64,000 nt of DNA from Streptomyces sp. NBC_01116 (GTDB taxonomy: Bacteria > Actinomycetota > Actinomycetes > Streptomycetales > Streptomycetaceae): contig NZ_CP108644.1 of assembly GCF_041435495.1 (NCBI RefSeq), forward strand, positions 4,201,501 to 4,265,500, in the 5' to 3' direction. This document shows positions 1 to 8,129 of the stretch, one piece after another; within the stretch, counting starts at the first letter, position 1; the number at the start of each line of letters is the position of its first letter. Below the pieces are notes generated by a model. The model had not been told where the DNA came from. It did no database searches and saw only the letters and a list, made by a program, of their open reading frames with translations. A program made the position numbers and the translations under genes.

Positions 1-1
1 G

Positions 2-649
2 GGCGGCTCCGCCCACGGCGCACCGGCGCCCGACGGCCCGTCCCGCACCGCCGCGTCCCCCGCCCCCGGGACGTCGAGCCCCGCCGCCACCACCTCCGCG
101 GCCCCCTCCCGCCCGACCGCGCCACGCCCCGTACGGTCGGGCCCGGCGTCCCTGTCGGCGCTCCCCTCCGCCCGGCCGCAGCCGTCCGGCGTCCCGGTCT
201 CCGGGGCGCCGGGAACCGGCCCGGCCCCGTCCTCCCCGTCAGCGACCGGGCACGGCGCGCAGGCCCCCGCCGGACCCGGGGCCGACGCGCCGGACTCCAC
301 CTCCTCTCCTTCCGCTTCCCCCGACGTATCGGGCTCGACCGCCCCGTTGGCCGGGCGCGAGGCCGGGGCGGGCAAGGCGCGTCCCGGGCGTTCGCTGACG
401 CCGCTGGAGCTGGCCCGGGCCGAGGAGCCGGTGCCGGAGGACGAGCCCGACGCGGACCTCGCAGAACCGGTTGACCTGCCCGTTTCCACCCCGCCGCCCA
501 GCGCCTTCACCGATCCGGGGACCCGGTCCGGACAGGCCCTGGACGCCGCGTCCGTCCGCCGGGTGCAGCAGGTCTCGCTCGGGACGGGCATCGCGCTGGT
601 CGGGCTGGGGCTCGGCTTCCTCGCGTTCCGTATGCGCCGGGCGAACTGA
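2..649 (+). CDS. C-terminal part of a Pro/Ala/Ser-rich membrane-anchored protein (5' truncated by window edge)
   Basis: The frame is open from the first complete codon to the TGA at 647-649, giving 215 visible residues and no convincing internal start, so the gene begins outside the window. The first 150 residues or so are low-complexity Ala/Pro/Ser/Gly/Thr, typical of an extended extracytoplasmic linker. A short acidic stretch follows, and the last 30 residues form one hydrophobic segment (LGTGIALVGLGLGFLAFRM) ending in the positive tail RRAN. This looks like a wall-spanning stalk held by a C-terminal membrane anchor. No enzymatic motif is visible and the family is not recognised. The gene lies upstream of, and in the same direction as, the PadR gene. 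Confidence 0.6.
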   Translation, partial: GGSAHGAPAPDGPSRTAASPAPGTSSPAATTSAAPSRPTAPRPVRSGPASLSALPSARPQPSGVPVSGAPGTGPAPSSPSATGHGAQAPAGPGADAPDSTSSPSASPDVSGSTAPLAGREAGAGKARPGRSLTPLELARAEEPVPEDEPDADLAEPVDLPVSTPPPSAFTDPGTRSGQALDAASVRRVQQVSLGTGIALVGLGLGFLAFRMRRAN

Positions 650-718
650 ACGTCGCGACTCCCGGTCACGCTGTCCCGAACCGCGCCGACGGGACGCCGG
701 CGAGACTTGCCAGGACGA

Positions 719-744
719 ACATACTCGGTATACATACTCAGTAT
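719..744. promoter_or_regulatory. Tandem palindromic operator overlapping the padR start
   Basis: Two adjacent 13-bp direct repeats, acatactcggtat (719-731) and acatactcagtat (732-744), differ by one base. Each contains a palindrome; atactcagtat is perfect and atactcggtat is imperfect. The second repeat runs into the ATG at 743. PadR-family proteins usually bind such AT-rich inverted repeats in their own promoters, so autoregulation is inferred. No Shine-Dalgarno sequence precedes the ATG. Confidence 0.6.
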
Positions 745-1366
745 GTCCATTCGCCACGGCCTGCTGGCCCTACTGGAGCAGGGTCCCCGTTACGGGTCCC
801 GGCTCCGCACCGAGTTCGAGTCGCGCACCGGCTCCACCTGGCCCCTGAACGTCGGGCAGGTCTACACGACGCTCAGCCGCCTGGAGCGCGACGGCATGAT
901 CGTCCAGGAGGGCTCGGACGACGCCGGGCACGACCTCTACGCGATCACCGACGAGGGCCGCACGGAGCTGCGCACCTGGTTCGAGACGCCGGTGGACCGC
1001 ACCAGTCCGCCGCGCGACGAACTGGCCATCAAGCTCGCCATGGCCGTCGGGGCGCCGGGCGTCGACATCCGCGACGTCATCCAGTCCCAGCGGCACCACA
1101 CGCTCAAGGCGATGCAGGACTACACCCGGCTCAAGGCCCAGGCCCTGGCCGACGTCCCGGCCAACCGCGACGAGGTCGCCTGGCTGCTCGTCGTGGAGCA
1201 GCTGATCTTCCAGGCGGAGGCCGAGGCCCGCTGGCTCGACCACTGCGAGTCCCGGCTCGTCCGCCTCGCCGAGGCCGCCGCGACCGAACCCTCCGCCGAA
1301 CCCGGCCCCGCGGCCACACGCGGCCCGGCCCGCTCACTGGCCGGCCGCACCCGGTCCAAGCGCTGA
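743..1366 (+). CDS. PadR-family transcriptional regulator
   Basis: The protein has 207 residues. It begins MSIRHGLLALLEQGPRYGSRL, the typical first helix of PadR winged-helix domains, followed by the recognition region with VYTTLSRLERDGMI and the wing around residues 60-75. The C-terminal helical half (about 95-175) would mediate dimerisation, and the last 30 residues are disordered and Pro/Ala/Arg-rich. An ATG at 707 is in frame, but family homology starts at 743. The gene lies upstream of and parallel to an ABC ATPase and an FtsX-type permease, the usual arrangement for a PadR repressor of an exporter. The direct repeats covering its start codon are the likely operator. Confidence 0.85.
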   Translation: MSIRHGLLALLEQGPRYGSRLRTEFESRTGSTWPLNVGQVYTTLSRLERDGMIVQEGSDDAGHDLYAITDEGRTELRTWFETPVDRTSPPRDELAIKLAMAVGAPGVDIRDVIQSQRHHTLKAMQDYTRLKAQALADVPANRDEVAWLLVVEQLIFQAEAEARWLDHCESRLVRLAEAAATEPSAEPGPAATRGPARSLAGRTRSKR

Positions 1367-1487
1367 CGCCGACGCCCGCCGCACCGGCGGGCACCCGTCC
1401 CGGCACCGCCGCCCGCATCCCCGCCGGCTCCGCCGGCTCCGCCGCCCCTACCCGACCCACGTCGTTCCCAGGGGGGAACCACCCACC

Positions 1488-2270
1488 ATGCCCTCGTACG
1501 CCACACCCCCGCACCCGCCGTCCTCCGGGACGCCCGGCGGCGGCCCCGTACTCGAACTGCGGGCGCTGACCCGTACCCACGGCTCCGGCATCGCCGAGGT
1601 GCACGCCCTGCGCGGGATCCACCTCGCCGTGCACCCGGGCGAACTGGTCGCCGTGATGGGCCCCTCCGGCTCCGGGAAGTCCACCCTGCTGACCCTGGCC
1701 GGCGGGCTCGACACCGCCACCAGCGGCCAGGTCGTCATCGAGGGCCAGGACATCGCCGCCCTCGGCCCCAAGGGCATGGCCGCCCTGCGCCGCCGCAGCG
1801 TCGGCTACGTCTTCCAGGACTACAACCTCATCCCCGCCCTGACCGCCGCCGAGAACATCGCGCTGCCCCGCGAACTCGACGGCGTCTCCGTGCGCAAGGC
1901 CCGCAAGGAGGCCCTCGCCGCGCTGGCCGAGCTGAAGCTGGAGGAGATCGCCGACCGCTTCCCCGACGAGATGTCCGGCGGCCAGCAGCAGCGCGTCGCC
2001 ATCGCCCGCGCCCTCGTCGGCGACCGGCGCCTCGTCCTCGCCGACGAGCCGACCGGAGCGCTCGACTCCGAGACCGGCGAGGCCGTCCTCGCCCTGCTGC
2101 GCACCCGCTGCGACCAGGGCGCGGCCGGCGTGATGGTGACCCATGAGCCCCGGTACGCGGCCTGGGCCGACCGGGTCGTGTTCCTCCGGGACGGCTCGAT
2201 CGTCGACCAGACCCTGACCACCGGGGCCGACTCCCTGCTCTCCGCCGGAACCGCCGAGGCCGCCACGTGA
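1488..2270 (+). CDS. ABC transporter ATP-binding protein (MacB/LolD type)
   Basis: A 260-residue ATPase with all nucleotide-binding motifs: Walker A GPSGSGKST (58-66), a Q-loop in the VFQDYNLIP region, the signature MSGGQQQRVAIARAL, Walker B RLVLADEPTGALD and the switch His in MVTHEPRYA. It belongs to the MacB/LolD-like class that works with FtsX-fold permeases. These couple ATP hydrolysis to periplasm- or membrane-directed work (drug, peptide or lipid export, or antimicrobial-peptide sensing) rather than to import through a channel. A purine-rich ribosome site (ggggggaacc) precedes the ATG. Its last codon overlaps the permease start (GTGA), indicating translational coupling. The substrate cannot be inferred. 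Confidence 0.93.
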   Translation: MPSYATPPHPPSSGTPGGGPVLELRALTRTHGSGIAEVHALRGIHLAVHPGELVAVMGPSGSGKSTLLTLAGGLDTATSGQVVIEGQDIAALGPKGMAALRRRSVGYVFQDYNLIPALTAAENIALPRELDGVSVRKARKEALAALAELKLEEIADRFPDEMSGGQQQRVAIARALVGDRRLVLADEPTGALDSETGEAVLALLRTRCDQGAAGVMVTHEPRYAAWADRVVFLRDGSIVDQTLTTGADSLLSAGTAEAAT

Positions 2271-5122
2271 ACCCGCTCCCCGGCTGGCGCGCCGCCTTCC
2301 GCATAGCCCGGCGCGACGCCGTACGGGCCAAGGGCCGCAGCGCCCTGGTCGTCGCGATGATCGCCCTGCCGGTCCTCGGCGTGACCGCCGCCGACCTCGC
2401 CTACCGCAGCGCGCTGCCCACCAAGGCCGAGGAGCTGACGGGGGACCTGGGGTCGGCCGACGCCCGGTTCTCGGCCACGGGCCTGGGCCCGATGAAGCTG
2501 CAGCAGATGCCCGACGGCGTCAACTGGGGCACCCCCGAGGGCGCCCCGGACCCGACCCCCGAGCAGCAGGCGAAGCCGGTCGACGTGACCGCGACCTTCC
2601 CCGAGGGCTCGCGGTATCTCACCGAGCGGACCGTGCCCGCCTCGGTGACCACCCGCCACGGCATCGCCGACACCCAGATCACGGAACTGCGCATCGCCGA
2701 CCCGATGCTGCGCGGCCGGATCGAGCTGACCGACGGGGCCTACCCTCGGGCCGAGAACGAGATCGCGGCGACCGAGGAATTCGTCGAGGCGTCCGGGCTG
2801 TCCATCGGCGACCGCGTCACCGTGCGCGGCCCCGACCAGTCCTACACCCTCACCGGCACGGTCGAACTGCCCGCCGAACTGCGGGCCGACGCCCTGTACG
2901 CGCTCCCCGGAGCGGTCATCGCCCCCTGGCAGAAGACCGCCGACCGCGACAAGGACATCCTGCCGCCCCAGGCGACCGACCCGGACTGGCTGGTCGAGGG
3001 CCCGCCCGCAGGTGTGACCTGGCAGGACGTCCTCGCCGCCAACGAGAAGGGCGTGGTGGTCACGTCGCGCCAGGTCGCCCTGAACCCGCCGCCGGACTCC
3101 GAGGTCCCGATGGCGGCCATGATGGGCAACACGTACGACGGGGACGCGGAGCTGACCGCGGCAGCCCTCACGGTGGCCGCCATGGCCGTCCTGGAGATCG
3201 TGCTGCTGGCCGGTCCGGCGTTCGCCGTGGGCGCCCGCCGTTCGCGGCGCCAGCTGGGCCTGGTCGGCTCGTGCGGCGGCAGCCGGGGACAGGTGCGGGC
3301 CGTGGTGCTCGCGGGCGGCGCGGTGCTCGGCGGGGTCGGCGCGGTGGCCGGCGTCGGCACCGGGTTCGGTCTGACCGCCCTGTTCCGGCCGATGATCGAG
3401 GACTTCACGGGCCGCCGCTTCGGCGAGCTCACCGTGCAGCCCTGGGAGATCCTCGGCATCGCCGTGCTCGGCCTGGTCACCGGCGTCCTCGCCGCGCTCG
3501 CCCCGGCGATCGTCGCGGGCCGCCAGTCCGTCCTGGAGTCGCTCACCGGCCGGCGCGGCACCCGTCGCGGCTCACGCGTGCTGCCCGTCGTCGGTGCCGT
3601 CGCGCTCGCGGCCGGTGTCGCCGTCGCGGTGTACGGCGGTGTCAACGGCAGCACCAACCTCGTCGCCGGCGGATCCGTCCTCGCCGAACTGGGCGTCCTC
3701 GGCTGCATCCCGGTGATCGTCGGCTTCCTCGGCCGGCTCGGCCGGAGGCTCCCCCTGACGCCCCGTATCGCCCTGCGCGACGCGGCCCGCAACCGGGGCC
3801 GTACCGCACCCGCCGTCGCCGCCGTGATGGCGGCCGTCGCGGGCAGCGTCGCCATCGCCACGTACACCAGCAGCTACGCCGCCGAGCAGGCGTACGACCA
3901 TGTGCCCAACATGACGCCGGGCACCGCCGCCCTGATGGCCGCCGAGCTCGGCGACGACGCCGAACTGCCCCGTTCGCGGTCAGCAGTCGAGCAGAACCTC
4001 CCGGTCAGCGGCGCCCGCGCCGACATCGGACGGGTATGGGCCGGCAGCGACTGCTCGGTCTACTACGAGGAGGAAAACGGCTGCGGCACCCTCGAACTCG
4101 TCAAGCCCACCGGCGAGGGACACTCCTGCCCGCTGAAGGGCAAGGGCGCCAAGGAGCTCGCCCTGCGGATCTCGGCGGACGAGCACAAGCGGCTGATGAA
4201 CTCCCCGGCCTGCATGGACGAGAACTACACCATGACCGCGTTCGGCACCGGCAGCGACAAGATCGTCGTCGGGGGCGCGGACATGCTCGCCTCGTACGTG
4301 AAGCTGGACGACCCGGCGGCGGCGAAGGCCCTGGCGGAGGGCGTTCCGGTCCTGCTGAACCCGGCATACGCGAAGAACGGCGAGGTCACCCTCAAGGCCG
4401 CGCACGTCTACAACGACCGCGACAAGAAGATGCGGGCCCTGCACCCCGGAAAGGCGCGCACCACCACGGAACAGCTGAAGGTGTACGTCGCACCGGACCG
4501 CTACGCGGCGACGCCCGGCATCCGGATGGTCATGCCGAAGAGCACCGCGGAGCGGCTCGGCCTGCACGTCGAGGACTACGGCAGCTTCTACACGCTCCAC
4601 CGCGATCCCACGGACGCCGAGAACCAGGCGGCCCATGCGGCGCTGGAGCAGGCCGGGAACCGCGCGTACCTGATGACCGAGAACGAGATGCCGCGGACGG
4701 ACGACGACACGATCCTGCTGATCCTCGCCCTCTTCGCCGGAGTGGTGACCCTGGGCGCGGCGGCCATCACGACCGGCCTGTCCAAGGCCGACGCGGAGGC
4801 CGATCTCACCACGCTCAGCGCGGTCGGCGCGCCCCCGGGCGTACGGCGTTCGCTGTCCGGGTTCCAGTGCCTGGTCGTCGCCCTGACCGGGGTGCTCCTG
4901 GGGACGGCGGCGGGGCTCGTGCCCGCGGTCGCGCTGCGGCTGACCGACCTGCGCGCGGCGCTAGCGGACATGCGGGAGGACCCGATGCAGTCGGCCTACA
5001 CGCCGATCGTGATGCCGTGGGAGACCATCGGGCTGCTGGCCCTGGTCGTCCCGGTCCTCGCCGGACTGCTGGCCGCCGGCCTCACCAGCTCCCGGCTGAC
5101 CCTGGCCCGGCGCGCGGGATGA
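2267..5122 (+). CDS. FtsX-like ABC transporter permease
   Basis: A 951-residue membrane protein starting at the GTG that overlaps the ATPase stop by 4 bp. One N-terminal transmembrane helix (about 25-48) is followed by a roughly 240-residue extracytoplasmic domain. A three-helix FtsX block follows (about 300-430), then further helices, a second large extracytoplasmic domain (about 550-790) containing several Cys (DCSVYYEEENGCG, SPACMDENY), and a C-terminal three-helix FtsX block. This is the duplicated two-FtsX architecture common in Streptomyces, in which the ATPase drives movement of the external domains. With the ATPase and PadR gene it forms a three-gene cassette. Confidence 0.9.
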   Translation: MNPLPGWRAAFRIARRDAVRAKGRSALVVAMIALPVLGVTAADLAYRSALPTKAEELTGDLGSADARFSATGLGPMKLQQMPDGVNWGTPEGAPDPTPEQQAKPVDVTATFPEGSRYLTERTVPASVTTRHGIADTQITELRIADPMLRGRIELTDGAYPRAENEIAATEEFVEASGLSIGDRVTVRGPDQSYTLTGTVELPAELRADALYALPGAVIAPWQKTADRDKDILPPQATDPDWLVEGPPAGVTWQDVLAANEKGVVVTSRQVALNPPPDSEVPMAAMMGNTYDGDAELTAAALTVAAMAVLEIVLLAGPAFAVGARRSRRQLGLVGSCGGSRGQVRAVVLAGGAVLGGVGAVAGVGTGFGLTALFRPMIEDFTGRRFGELTVQPWEILGIAVLGLVTGVLAALAPAIVAGRQSVLESLTGRRGTRRGSRVLPVVGAVALAAGVAVAVYGGVNGSTNLVAGGSVLAELGVLGCIPVIVGFLGRLGRRLPLTPRIALRDAARNRGRTAPAVAAVMAAVAGSVAIATYTSSYAAEQAYDHVPNMTPGTAALMAAELGDDAELPRSRSAVEQNLPVSGARADIGRVWAGSDCSVYYEEENGCGTLELVKPTGEGHSCPLKGKGAKELALRISADEHKRLMNSPACMDENYTMTAFGTGSDKIVVGGADMLASYVKLDDPAAAKALAEGVPVLLNPAYAKNGEVTLKAAHVYNDRDKKMRALHPGKARTTTEQLKVYVAPDRYAATPGIRMVMPKSTAERLGLHVEDYGSFYTLHRDPTDAENQAAHAALEQAGNRAYLMTENEMPRTDDDTILLILALFAGVVTLGAAAITTGLSKADAEADLTTLSAVGAPPGVRRSLSGFQCLVVALTGVLLGTAAGLVPAVALRLTDLRAALADMREDPMQSAYTPIVMPWETIGLLALVVPVLAGLLAAGLTSSRLTLARRAG

Positions 5123-5127
5123 CGGGG

Positions 5128-5195
5128 CCTTCCGGCGCTCCCGGAAGGCTTCCGGTGCCCCCGAAAGCGGTGGATCTTCCGCTTCCGGGGGCACC
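5128..5195 (+). terminator. Two consecutive hairpins after the ABC operon
   Basis: The first hairpin pairs 5128-5135 with 5141-5148 (8 bp, 5-nt loop). The second pairs 5154-5170 with 5179-5195 (17 bp with one G-U, 8-nt loop). They lie directly after the permease stop and before bpa and lack a U-tract, as is usual for Streptomyces terminators. Confidence 0.7.
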
Positions 5196-5232
5196 ACCAT
5201 GGGGTACGGCACGTGTGCGAGACAATGGCGGC

Positions 5233-5781
5233 ATGGAAATGCCGAGGAATGACCGGTCGCAGGAGCACCCGCAGGTCCTTGTCGTGGGCCAGGACGGAAT
5301 GGCTATCGGCGACGGTGCCAGTGACGACGAGTCGCGCGAGGTCCCGGTGACGGAAATGGTGGAACAGCCCGCCAAGGTCATGCGCATCGGCAGCATGATC
5401 AAGCAGCTTCTGGAGGAGGTCAGGGCGGCTCCTCTCGACGAGGCGAGCCGGGTCAGGCTCAAGGAGATCCACGCCAGCTCCGTGAAGGAGCTGGAGGACG
5501 GTCTGGCGCCCGAGCTGGTCGAGGAGCTGGAGCGGCTCTCGCTGCCGTTCACCGAGGAGTCGGTGCCCTCCGAGGCCGAGCTGCGGATCGCCCAGGCACA
5601 GCTCGTGGGCTGGCTGGAGGGCCTCTTCCACGGCATCCAGACGGCGCTGTTCGCGCAGCAGATGGCGGCCCGCGCCCAGCTGGAGCAGATGCGCCGCGCC
5701 CTGCCGCCCGGCACGGGACACGAGGACGAGGAAGGCGGCGCGGACCCGCACGGCCCGATCCGCTCGGGCCCGTATCTGTAA
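5233..5781 (+). CDS. bpa: Bacterial proteasome activator Bpa (DUF2587)
   Basis: A 182-residue protein of the actinobacterial proteasome-activator family (M. tuberculosis Bpa/PafE, Rv3780). In that family a dodecameric ring opens the 20S proteasome gate without ATP and promotes degradation of unfolded proteins. The helical core runs from about residue 40 (TEMVEQPAKVMRIGSMIKQL) to 155. The extreme C-terminus GPYL fits the hydrophobic-Tyr-X (HbYX) docking motif that inserts into proteasome alpha pockets; in the M. tuberculosis protein I recall GQYL. The start is the ATG at 5233, giving MEMPRNDR. It is monocistronic, between the ABC-operon hairpins and a long bidirectional terminator. The family's prcBA genes are not in this window. 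Confidence 0.92.
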   Translation: MEMPRNDRSQEHPQVLVVGQDGMAIGDGASDDESREVPVTEMVEQPAKVMRIGSMIKQLLEEVRAAPLDEASRVRLKEIHASSVKELEDGLAPELVEELERLSLPFTEESVPSEAELRIAQAQLVGWLEGLFHGIQTALFAQQMAARAQLEQMRRALPPGTGHEDEEGGADPHGPIRSGPYL

Positions 5782-5872
5782 CCCCTCTGTTCCCCCTGTC
5801 GCCCCTGTTTGACTGCCCGCCTGACCGTCCGACCGCCTGTATCCGCCTCCTGAAGTCCGAGGACCGATCGAC

Positions 5873-5910
5873 AGGGGCCCGGCACACACCACGGTGTGTG
5901 CCGGGCCCCT
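5873..5910. terminator. Bidirectional terminator between bpa and the quinone oxidoreductase gene
   Basis: Bases 5873-5890 and 5893-5910 form a perfect 18-bp inverted repeat separated by 2 bases. It sits between convergent genes, so it can serve both. Confidence 0.85.
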
Positions 5911-6000
5911 CATCGTCCGCGTGGCCGTGTGCCGGTCAGGCGTCGTCCACGGGCCGTGGCCCTCTACCGGCCGGAGCCTCGTCCGCGTGCCGGGTACGGG

Positions 6001-6993
6001 TCAGGCACCGGCCGACGGCGCGACCAGCAGCACCTTGCCGATGTGCGCGCTGGACTCCAGCAGCCGGTGCGCCTCGGCGGCGTCCGCCATCGGCAGCGCC
6101 CGGTCCACCACCGGCCGGACCACCCCGCCCTCGATCAGCGGCCACACGTGCTCGCGTACGGCGGCGACGATGGCGGCCTTCTCGTGGAGCGGGCGGCCCC
6201 GCAGGGAGGTCGCGGTGACGGCGGCCCGCTTGGTCAGCAGGGCGCCGAGGTTCAGCTCGCCCTTCGCGCCGCCCTGGAGTCCGATGATCGCGAGGCGGCC
6301 GTTGACGGCGAGCGCCTGGACATTCCGGTCCAGGTACTTGGCGCCGATGAGGTCCAGGATGACGTCGGCCCCCGAGCCCGCGGTGTTCTCCCGCAGCTCC
6401 TCGACGAAGTCCTGCTCGCGGTAGTTGATGAGGATCTCCGCCCCCAGCTCGGCGCACCGGGCCAGCTTCTCCGGGCTGCCCGCCGTGACCGCGACCCGGG
6501 CGCCGACCGCCTTCGCCAGCTGGATCGCCATCGTGCCGATGCCGCTGGAGCCGCCGTGCACCAGGAAGGTCTCACCGGGGCGGAGGTGGGACACCATGAA
6601 GACGTTGGACCACACCGTCGCGGTGACCTCGGGGAGCGCCGCGGCCTCCACCAGGTCCACGCCCTCCGGTACGGGGAGGAGCTGCCCCGCCGGCACGGCG
6701 ACCTTCTCCGCGTAACCGCCGCCCGACAGCAGCGCGCACACGGCGTCGCCGACCGCCCAGCCGGTCACCCCGGGACCGAGGGCGAGGATACGGCCCGCGC
6801 ACTCCAGGCCGGGGTAGGGGGACGCGCCGGGCGGCGGGTTGTAGAAGCCCTGCCGCTGGAGCACGTCCGCACGGTTCACAGCGCTGGCGACGACCTCGAC
6901 GAGGACCTCGCCGTCGCCGGGTACGGGATCGGGCACCTCGGCCCACACGAGCGCCTCGGGGCCGCCGGGTTCGGGAATCGTGATCGCATGCAT
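6001..6993 (-). CDS. NAD(P)H quinone oxidoreductase, zinc-independent MDR family
   Basis: A 330-residue protein starting MHAITIPEPGGPEALVW. The GroES-like N-terminal domain has the MDR pattern VVASAVNRADVLQRQG, close to human PIG3 (TP53I3). The Rossmann domain carries VHGGSSGIGTMAIQLAKAVG (about 143-162) for NADPH. The catalytic and structural zinc ligands of alcohol dehydrogenases are absent, so a one-electron or hydride quinone reductase role is expected. INYREQDFVEELR fits the PIG3-like subfamily. The gene is convergent with bpa and downstream of the channel gene on the same strand, with only 31 bp between, so read-through from the mobA-moeA-kch unit is possible. Confidence 0.88.
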   Translation of the reverse strand: MHAITIPEPGGPEALVWAEVPDPVPGDGEVLVEVVASAVNRADVLQRQGFYNPPPGASPYPGLECAGRILALGPGVTGWAVGDAVCALLSGGGYAEKVAVPAGQLLPVPEGVDLVEAAALPEVTATVWSNVFMVSHLRPGETFLVHGGSSGIGTMAIQLAKAVGARVAVTAGSPEKLARCAELGAEILINYREQDFVEELRENTAGSGADVILDLIGAKYLDRNVQALAVNGRLAIIGLQGGAKGELNLGALLTKRAAVTATSLRGRPLHEKAAIVAAVREHVWPLIEGGVVRPVVDRALPMADAAEAHRLLESSAHIGKVLLVAPSAGA

Positions 6994-7024
6994 GGCCGCG
7001 AGGCTACTCCGGCGCGGCCCTCGT

Positions 7025-8122
7025 TCAGGGGCGCGGCGGCATCGAGTTGTTCTGCAGGGGGGTGGAGCTGGGGCTCTTGCGCACGATGGTGATGACCCGG
7101 TCCGTCAGTTGGAGGGGGCTGGCCGCCGGGTCGTCGTAGCCGAGCAGCCGGTGCCCGCGCAGGACGCTGACGACGAGGTCGTCCGTCTCCCGTACGTTCT
7201 TGCCCACCTCGGCCTTTATGACCGGCCGTTCCACCAGGTCGAGGCCGCTGCCCTGCTGGATCAGGTCCTCCATCACCGTGCCCGCGCTGGGGCTGAGGAC
7301 GGAGAGACCGAGCAGCCGCCCGGCGGCACTGGCGCTGGTGATGACGGCGTCGGCGCCGGACTGCCGCAGCAGGGGCGCGTTCTCCTCCTCGCGCACCGCC
7401 GCCACGATCTTCGCCCCGCGGTTGAGCTGACGCGCGGTCAGGGCCACCAGGACGGCGGTGTCGTCGCGCTGGGTGGCGATGATGATCTGACGCGCCTTCT
7501 GGAGCTCGGCGCGCAGCAGGACATCGCTGCGGGTGGCGTCGCCGAGCACGCCGGTGAAGCCCTCGGCGTTGGCCGCCTCGATCACCTTGGACGCCGGATC
7601 GACGACGACGATCTGGTCCTTCCGCAGACCGGTGGTGCAGAGGGTGAGAATCGCCGAGCGGCCCTTCGTACCGAAGCCGACGACGACGGTGTGGTCACGC
7701 AAGTTGGATCTCCAACGCTTCAGCCGGAAGTCCTCGCGGGTCCGTTCCGTGAGGACTTCGAGAGTGGTGCCGACCAGGATGATCAGGAAGAGCACGCGCA
7801 GCGGTGTCACGAGCACCACGTTGATCAGCCTGGCCCCGTCGCTGTACGGGGTGATGTCCCCGTACCCGGTGGTGGAGAGGGTGACCGTCGCGTAGTAGAC
7901 CGCGTCGAGCAGATCGACCTTGCCGTCGGCGTTGTCGTTGTAGCCGCCGCGGTCGAGCCAGACGATCAGCACGGTCGCGGCCAGCACGAGCAGCGCCATC
8001 AGCAGGCGCTTGCCGACCTGACGGGCCGGGCCGTCGACGACCCGGCGGGGCAGCATCACCCGGGTCGGCACGACCACTTCTTCGGCTCGCCTGGCCATCG
8101 CATCGTGGCCGGGAAGTTTCAC
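7025..8122 (-). CDS. Two-TM potassium channel with TrkA-N (RCK) domain
   Basis: A 365-residue protein if the GTG at 8122-8120 is the start. That GTG has a ribosome site (ggaaggg, 8131-8137) 8 nt upstream and overlaps the moeA TGA as GTGA; an internal ATG at 8098 is the alternative. One TM helix (LLMALLVLAATVLIVW), a pore loop with the K+ selectivity filter TTGYGD, and a second TM helix (VLFLIILVGTTLEVLTE) are followed by a Rossmann RCK domain starting HTVVVGFGTKGRSA and a TrkA-C-like tail. It should be a ligand-gated K+ channel regulated by a nucleotide or ion. The start codon lies inside a parS palindrome. Confidence 0.88.
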   Translation of the reverse strand: MKLPGHDAMARRAEEVVVPTRVMLPRRVVDGPARQVGKRLLMALLVLAATVLIVWLDRGGYNDNADGKVDLLDAVYYATVTLSTTGYGDITPYSDGARLINVVLVTPLRVLFLIILVGTTLEVLTERTREDFRLKRWRSNLRDHTVVVGFGTKGRSAILTLCTTGLRKDQIVVVDPASKVIEAANAEGFTGVLGDATRSDVLLRAELQKARQIIIATQRDDTAVLVALTARQLNRGAKIVAAVREEENAPLLRQSGADAVITSASAAGRLLGLSVLSPSAGTVMEDLIQQGSGLDLVERPVIKAEVGKNVRETDDLVVSVLRGHRLLGYDDPAASPLQLTDRVITIVRKSPSSTPLQNNSMPPRP

Positions 8123-8129
8123 GTGAAAC
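8116..8129. promoter_or_regulatory. parS: parS (ParB-binding site) at the moeA/kch junction
   Basis: The sequence is GTTTCACGTGAAAC, the perfect Streptomyces parS palindrome known to cluster around oriC. On the minus strand its core CACGTGA provides both the moeA stop (TGA, 8121-8119) and the kch start (GTG, 8122-8120). ParB would load here to spread and organise origin segregation. Confidence 0.95.

Noticed and set aside
3271..5232. Long plus-strand frame overlapping the FtsX permease and running into bpa
   Set aside because: Only the part from 5233 is a real gene; the upstream part is an Arg/Pro-rich shadow of the permease.
5894..7092. Long plus-strand frames opposite the quinone oxidoreductase
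   Set aside because: They are antisense reading frames of high-GC DNA; composition is Arg/Gly-rich with no conserved domain, whereas the minus strand encodes a full MDR protein.
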